64,000 bases of DNA from an uncultured Poribacteria bacterium (GTDB lineage: Bacteria; Poribacteria; WGA-4E; WGA-3G). A model generated the notes under the pieces. That model saw only the letters and a list, made by a program, of their open reading frames with translations. It had not been told where the DNA came from and did not search any database. Positions 61,108 through 64,000 of this stretch are shown here, one piece after another. The first letter of the stretch is position 1, and each line of letters starts with the position of its first letter. Position numbers and translations under genes: made by a program. The stretch spans positions 4,442,217 through 4,506,216 of the forward strand of contig OX639992.1 in NCBI GenBank assembly GCA_951828515.1. The letters run 5' to 3'.

Positions 61108-63213
61108 ACTACCTCTTCTACTCGGTAAACTCAGCACCGCCTCTGCAAGAAGTGCCACTATCATTGCGATGAGAAAAATACGCCACAGTTCACTCGCTAA
61201 GGCAGATGTGTCACCAACATCGACATCAATCCGCCGATACGACATGCCCTCAAATAGTGTATCCACCGTCTCGACAGCGACCGCCGTAGCACTGTCTTCA
61301 ATCTGGCTACGGTTCACAGCCGTCCAATACGCGCCGTCCCGATATACACCAGCGTGTAGTCCGCGTTGTGAAAGAAACTGTGAGTTGTCCGCAGGTGCCA
61401 CTAACTTCCACTCGTTACGGTCTGCCAGCACGTCAGGACCCGCATCGCGTTGAGATGCCACAGCCAACGCGCGACAACCTTGATCCAACGCCCGCTGCAA
61501 AATCACGTAAAAGATGACACCTTCGCGTTCGAGGGAGGAAAATTGTGCCGTAGGGAGCGTGCTACAGAAATATATCCCACCATGATCGGTAGCGACACGA
61601 GTAAGCAGGGGGGCATCGTCATCAAACCTCGCCAACGGTGTTCCAGGACTTTCAAAAGAACGGTATCGATAAGTGCGTAGTTCGTTCAGTGGCAATGCGT
61701 CTCCACTCTCTACGTGCGCTAGCAGATCTGTATCGCCACGCCACCATGAGATGCCGAAAGAATGGCTATCAGCAAAGAGGTTTCCTGATGAAGTAGAGTG
61801 TTTTTGCTTCGGTGTTTCCTGCTGACTGCTGACCGCTGACTGCTGACCGCTATTCCTATGAGTTTGCCAGTCCCCCCAACGTGAGCCAAATAACTGTGTC
61901 GGAAGCACGCCATCACGATGATCGTGATCGCGTGACTTCCGAAAATCTGCGTTTTGACTCGGCGGAAAGAACATAACCACACGTCCCGTATCAACAAATT
62001 GCGCAATCTGCTCTGCTATTGACCCGCGCGGTAGAGCCGCTTGCCAGATCAGCAACCCCGTATTTTCCCAGTCTATTTCTGTAACGCGATCTACGGAGAC
62101 CACATCAACCCGATACTGGAGTCGAGGGTCTATCGGGATAGCAAGTGCCCGACGAAACGCTTCACCATTTTTTACATCATCACTGACGACAACGGCTCTT
62201 CGCACCAGTGGTTCTGAAAACACAAAGAAAAACCGATTGTCTAAAGGATTCGCATCACCCGGCAATCCAACCGAACCCCAGCCTGAGCGTACTTTAGTAT
62301 CAATCGGGATACGGTGTCCCCGCAAAGATGCACCCTGTCTGTCAATATCCACTTCAACGACAGATCGAACATTGTTGACCTCAAACTCAATCGGAATTTC
62401 TTGGCGCGTTGTGCTACTGCTACCCTTCGACCGAACCATCACATCAAGGACAAGTTCCGCATCGTTACCGCGTTCCCATCGTTGTACGTTTTCTACCCTT
62501 ACCGACAAATTGCTTGAAGGTAAATCTGCGTATGCAAGCAAGAAATGATGTATACCCTCTAACTGCGCAAATTCCTCGCGTATCGCTTGCCAGCGTCCGC
62601 TTTCAACATCCCAATCGTTCTCGCTCAAGTCAGAGCATATCCACACGTCAACTCGACCCGACTTATTCGCTTTGAGATACGCCAAGGCGGACTCAAGCAT
62701 CCCCGGAATATTCGCACTGGTGGCACTGGATCCGGTTGTAGGTAGCCCCAATAGTGCCTTCGGTGAATCTACTTCTTGTAGTTGACCATTCGCACTATCA
62801 ATCAGAACCAAGTGTGTCCCGTAATCACCTTGTTCCAGCAATTCCGAAAGCCGTTGTAGTGCCGCAGATCTCTTTGACTGACCCGCTTGTAAATCTTGTA
62901 CTTCCATGCTGGCAGAACGGTCGAGAAGTATCAGCGTGGCATCCGGTTTACTCATTCCGATGCTACCCAACCAGCCACCGGACAACGGACGACTGATGAC
63001 GAAGATCAGAGCCGCGACTGCCAAGACACGCATCAACAGGATGAGGAAATGTCGAAGACGCGCCATGCCTTTACTCATACGCTTCGCACTCATGAGAAAC
63101 ATCATCGCCGCCCAAGGGATAGTGCGGTGCCGATACTGGTTGATGAGGTGGATCAGGATCGGTAACCCGATCAAAGGAAGGGCGATAAGTGCCAACGGCT
63201 GTAGAAAACCCAT
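61042..63213 (-). CDS. BatA-type VWA-domain protein
   Basis: The 723-residue protein starts with the BatA signature MGFLQPLALIALPLIGLPIL and IHLINQYRHRTIPWAAMMFL, giving an N-terminal membrane segment. A second segment (ILLMRVLAVAALIFVISRPL) precedes a VWA domain with MIDAS LLDRSASMEV. The middle is periplasmic and a last segment lies near the C-terminus (IFLIAMIVALLAEAVLSL). In MoxR/BatA clusters these proteins anchor a membrane complex. Residues about 453-484 and the last 15 derive from CTGAC-type repeat insertions. No clear SD precedes the ATG. Confidence 0.9.
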   Translation of the reverse strand: MGFLQPLALIALPLIGLPILIHLINQYRHRTIPWAAMMFLMSAKRMSKGMARLRHFLILLMRVLAVAALIFVISRPLSGGWLGSIGMSKPDATLILLDRSASMEVQDLQAGQSKRSAALQRLSELLEQGDYGTHLVLIDSANGQLQEVDSPKALLGLPTTGSSATSANIPGMLESALAYLKANKSGRVDVWICSDLSENDWDVESGRWQAIREEFAQLEGIHHFLLAYADLPSSNLSVRVENVQRWERGNDAELVLDVMVRSKGSSSTTRQEIPIEFEVNNVRSVVEVDIDRQGASLRGHRIPIDTKVRSGWGSVGLPGDANPLDNRFFFVFSEPLVRRAVVVSDDVKNGEAFRRALAIPIDPRLQYRVDVVSVDRVTEIDWENTGLLIWQAALPRGSIAEQIAQFVDTGRVVMFFPPSQNADFRKSRDHDHRDGVLPTQLFGSRWGDWQTHRNSGQQSAVSSQQETPKQKHSTSSGNLFADSHSFGISWWRGDTDLLAHVESGDALPLNELRTYRYRSFESPGTPLARFDDDAPLLTRVATDHGGIYFCSTLPTAQFSSLEREGVIFYVILQRALDQGCRALAVASQRDAGPDVLADRNEWKLVAPADNSQFLSQRGLHAGVYRDGAYWTAVNRSQIEDSATAVAVETVDTLFEGMSYRRIDVDVGDTSALASELWRIFLIAMIVALLAEAVLSLPSRRGSQRSAISKNGSQQSAVSRQQRE
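61760..61852. repeat. CTGAC-type and GCTT-CGGTGTTTCC repeats inside the BatA-VWA gene
   Basis: The segment contains GGCTATCAGCAAAGAGG, GTGTTTTTGCTTCGGTGTTT and five CTGACTGCTGACCGC-like units. It encodes QQSAVSSQQETPKQKHS and neighbouring residues in the host protein. Confidence 0.8.
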
Positions 63214-63223
63214 ATTTTTATAC

Positions 63224-63432
63224 TCGTTACCGGTTCGCCTGCTGCGCAGGCTTTCAGTTATCAGAAGATTGGCAGTCGGTAATCAGGTGTTTTTGCTTGG
63301 GTGTTTCCGCAGTTTTTCTGCGAAAAACCTTTCAGCGGTCAGTAAGGAAAGAGGGCGTTCTGTAACGCTTGCGTCTTCGCTGACTGCCGACTGCCGACAG
63401 CCATTCTTGCTGACTGCCGACTGCTGAAAACT
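63224..63432. repeat. composite intergenic repeat, copy 3 (between DUF58 and BatA-VWA)
   Basis: Contains GGTGTTTTTGCTTGGGTGTT, the hairpin GTTTTTC-TGC-GAAAAAC, CAGCGGTCAGTAAGGAAAGAG and GACTGCCGACTGCCGACAG units. It fills the whole 220-bp gap between the two genes; no other signal is seen there. Confidence 0.8.
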
Positions 63433-63433
63433 A

Positions 63434-64000
63434 TTAAAAATGCCGCTTCGGTGTACGTCCCAATAGGAATCGCGCTAACACATCGTCGTAGTTCTCATTG
63501 ATGCGGATACGGTGGTAATCAACTTCAGTATCCTGAACGACTGTGTTCATACTTTCGAGATACATTTCGAGCGCACGCTGGTATTGAGCCCCAATGACAG
63601 TCGGATCCGCCAATATAGGTTCGCCTCCCTCCATGTCAACGAAACGCATTGGACGATCGAATTCCAATTCCAACTCGCTCTGCTCCAATAGATGAAACAC
63701 GGCGACGTCGTGCTTACGGAATCGCAGATGCTCAAGACAGTTTCGCACAACTTCTGGTTCGATGAACAGATCGGAAAGAACGACGATAAGTGCTCTTTGC
63801 GGGACGCGTTCAGCGGTTTCATGGAGAACGTTCGCTAATCCCGTCTCACCAGATGCCTCCATCGTACCCAATTCATCGAGGACCGCGCTAAGATGCTTCG
63901 CACTCCGTTTCGGCGGGATCTCTTTGTGGAACCCTGTGCCGGCACAATAGAGTCCAACAGCATCACCTTGCTGTGCCGCAATATAGGCTAAAGTCCCAGC
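63434..64000 (-). CDS. DUF58-family protein, C-terminal part (cut by window end)
   Basis: The 188 visible residues run off the right edge at 64000. Segments AYIAAQQGDAVGLYCAG, HKEIPPKRSAKHLSAVLDEL, RALIVVLSDLFIEPEVVR and RKHDVAVFHLLEQSELE match the C-terminal half of DUF58 (VWA-like) proteins. DUF58 genes sit next to MoxR-type AAA ATPase genes, so moxR is expected just beyond the window. It is the first visible gene of the minus-strand VWA operon. The start lies outside the window. Confidence 0.88.
   Translation of the reverse strand, partial: AGTLAYIAAQQGDAVGLYCAGTGFHKEIPPKRSAKHLSAVLDELGTMEASGETGLANVLHETAERVPQRALIVVLSDLFIEPEVVRNCLEHLRFRKHDVAVFHLLEQSELELEFDRPMRFVDMEGGEPILADPTVIGAQYQRALEMYLESMNTVVQDTEVDYHRIRINENYDDVLARFLLGRTPKRHF

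Overview
The window is bacterial chromosome with small intergenic gaps, standard sigma70-like promoters and Shine-Dalgarno (SD) sites. The family mix is Gfo/Idh/MocA dehydrogenases, a phytanoyl-CoA dioxygenase-like protein, an enolase-superfamily dehydratase, LamG-type secreted proteins with a C-terminal [K]L-x-x-TW motif, a large DUF6785-like membrane protein, and a DUF58/BatA/VWA operon of the planctomycete type. This best fits Candidatus Poribacteria or a related PVC/FCB-like marine lineage. No 16S rRNA is present, so the taxonomic guess is inference.

Layout: 1-5600 holds a DUF433 gene, a very short thermonuclease-like gene and three insertion sequences. Two are diverged, decayed IS3-type copies; between them lies an IS4-superfamily (YREK) element. 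At least one old gene is broken by them. 5900-11050 holds a toroid-like protein, an ORF-less group II intron on the minus strand, a Gfo/Idh oxidoreductase, a ferritin-like protein, a CDF metal exporter and an FmdB-like zinc ribbon, with two tandem arrays of palindromic units. 11300-19400 holds an incomplete ABC sugar importer, hisA, an EF-Tu-like protein with damaged GTPase motifs, a Leu/Ile/Val-type binding lipoprotein, an RfaE2-like nucleotidyltransferase and a GH88/GH105-like hydrolase. 19650-24600 holds two separate ATPase-plus-small-partner cassettes, (ATPase + PD-(D/E)xK-like) and (ATPase + DUF4276/TOPRIM-like), flanking an oxidoreductase; both look like defence modules. 24750-33200 holds tandem RND permeases and two secreted proteins. 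33680-42900 holds glcD-TPR-glcE, a PorX-like response regulator/PglZ protein, dsbD and a TPR protein. 42980-49130 holds two tRNAs, dnaN, phyH-like, an enolase-superfamily gene and a DUF6785-like gene. 49250-64000 is one long minus-strand operon: DUF58 (cut by the window end), BatA-VWA, VWA/amidotransferase-like, DUF4175-like, carboxypeptidase-regulatory-like, prenyltransferase-toroid-like and a large secreted protein.

The most striking theme is repeat biology. Several dispersed repeat families sit directly against start codons and appear to supply the ribosome binding site. Others have inserted in frame inside coding sequences, concentrated in the 49-64 kb operon. One is a 54-bp palindrome with a conserved loop and locus-specific but fully complementary outer arms, present inside two different genes and resembling in behaviour the Rickettsia palindromic elements.
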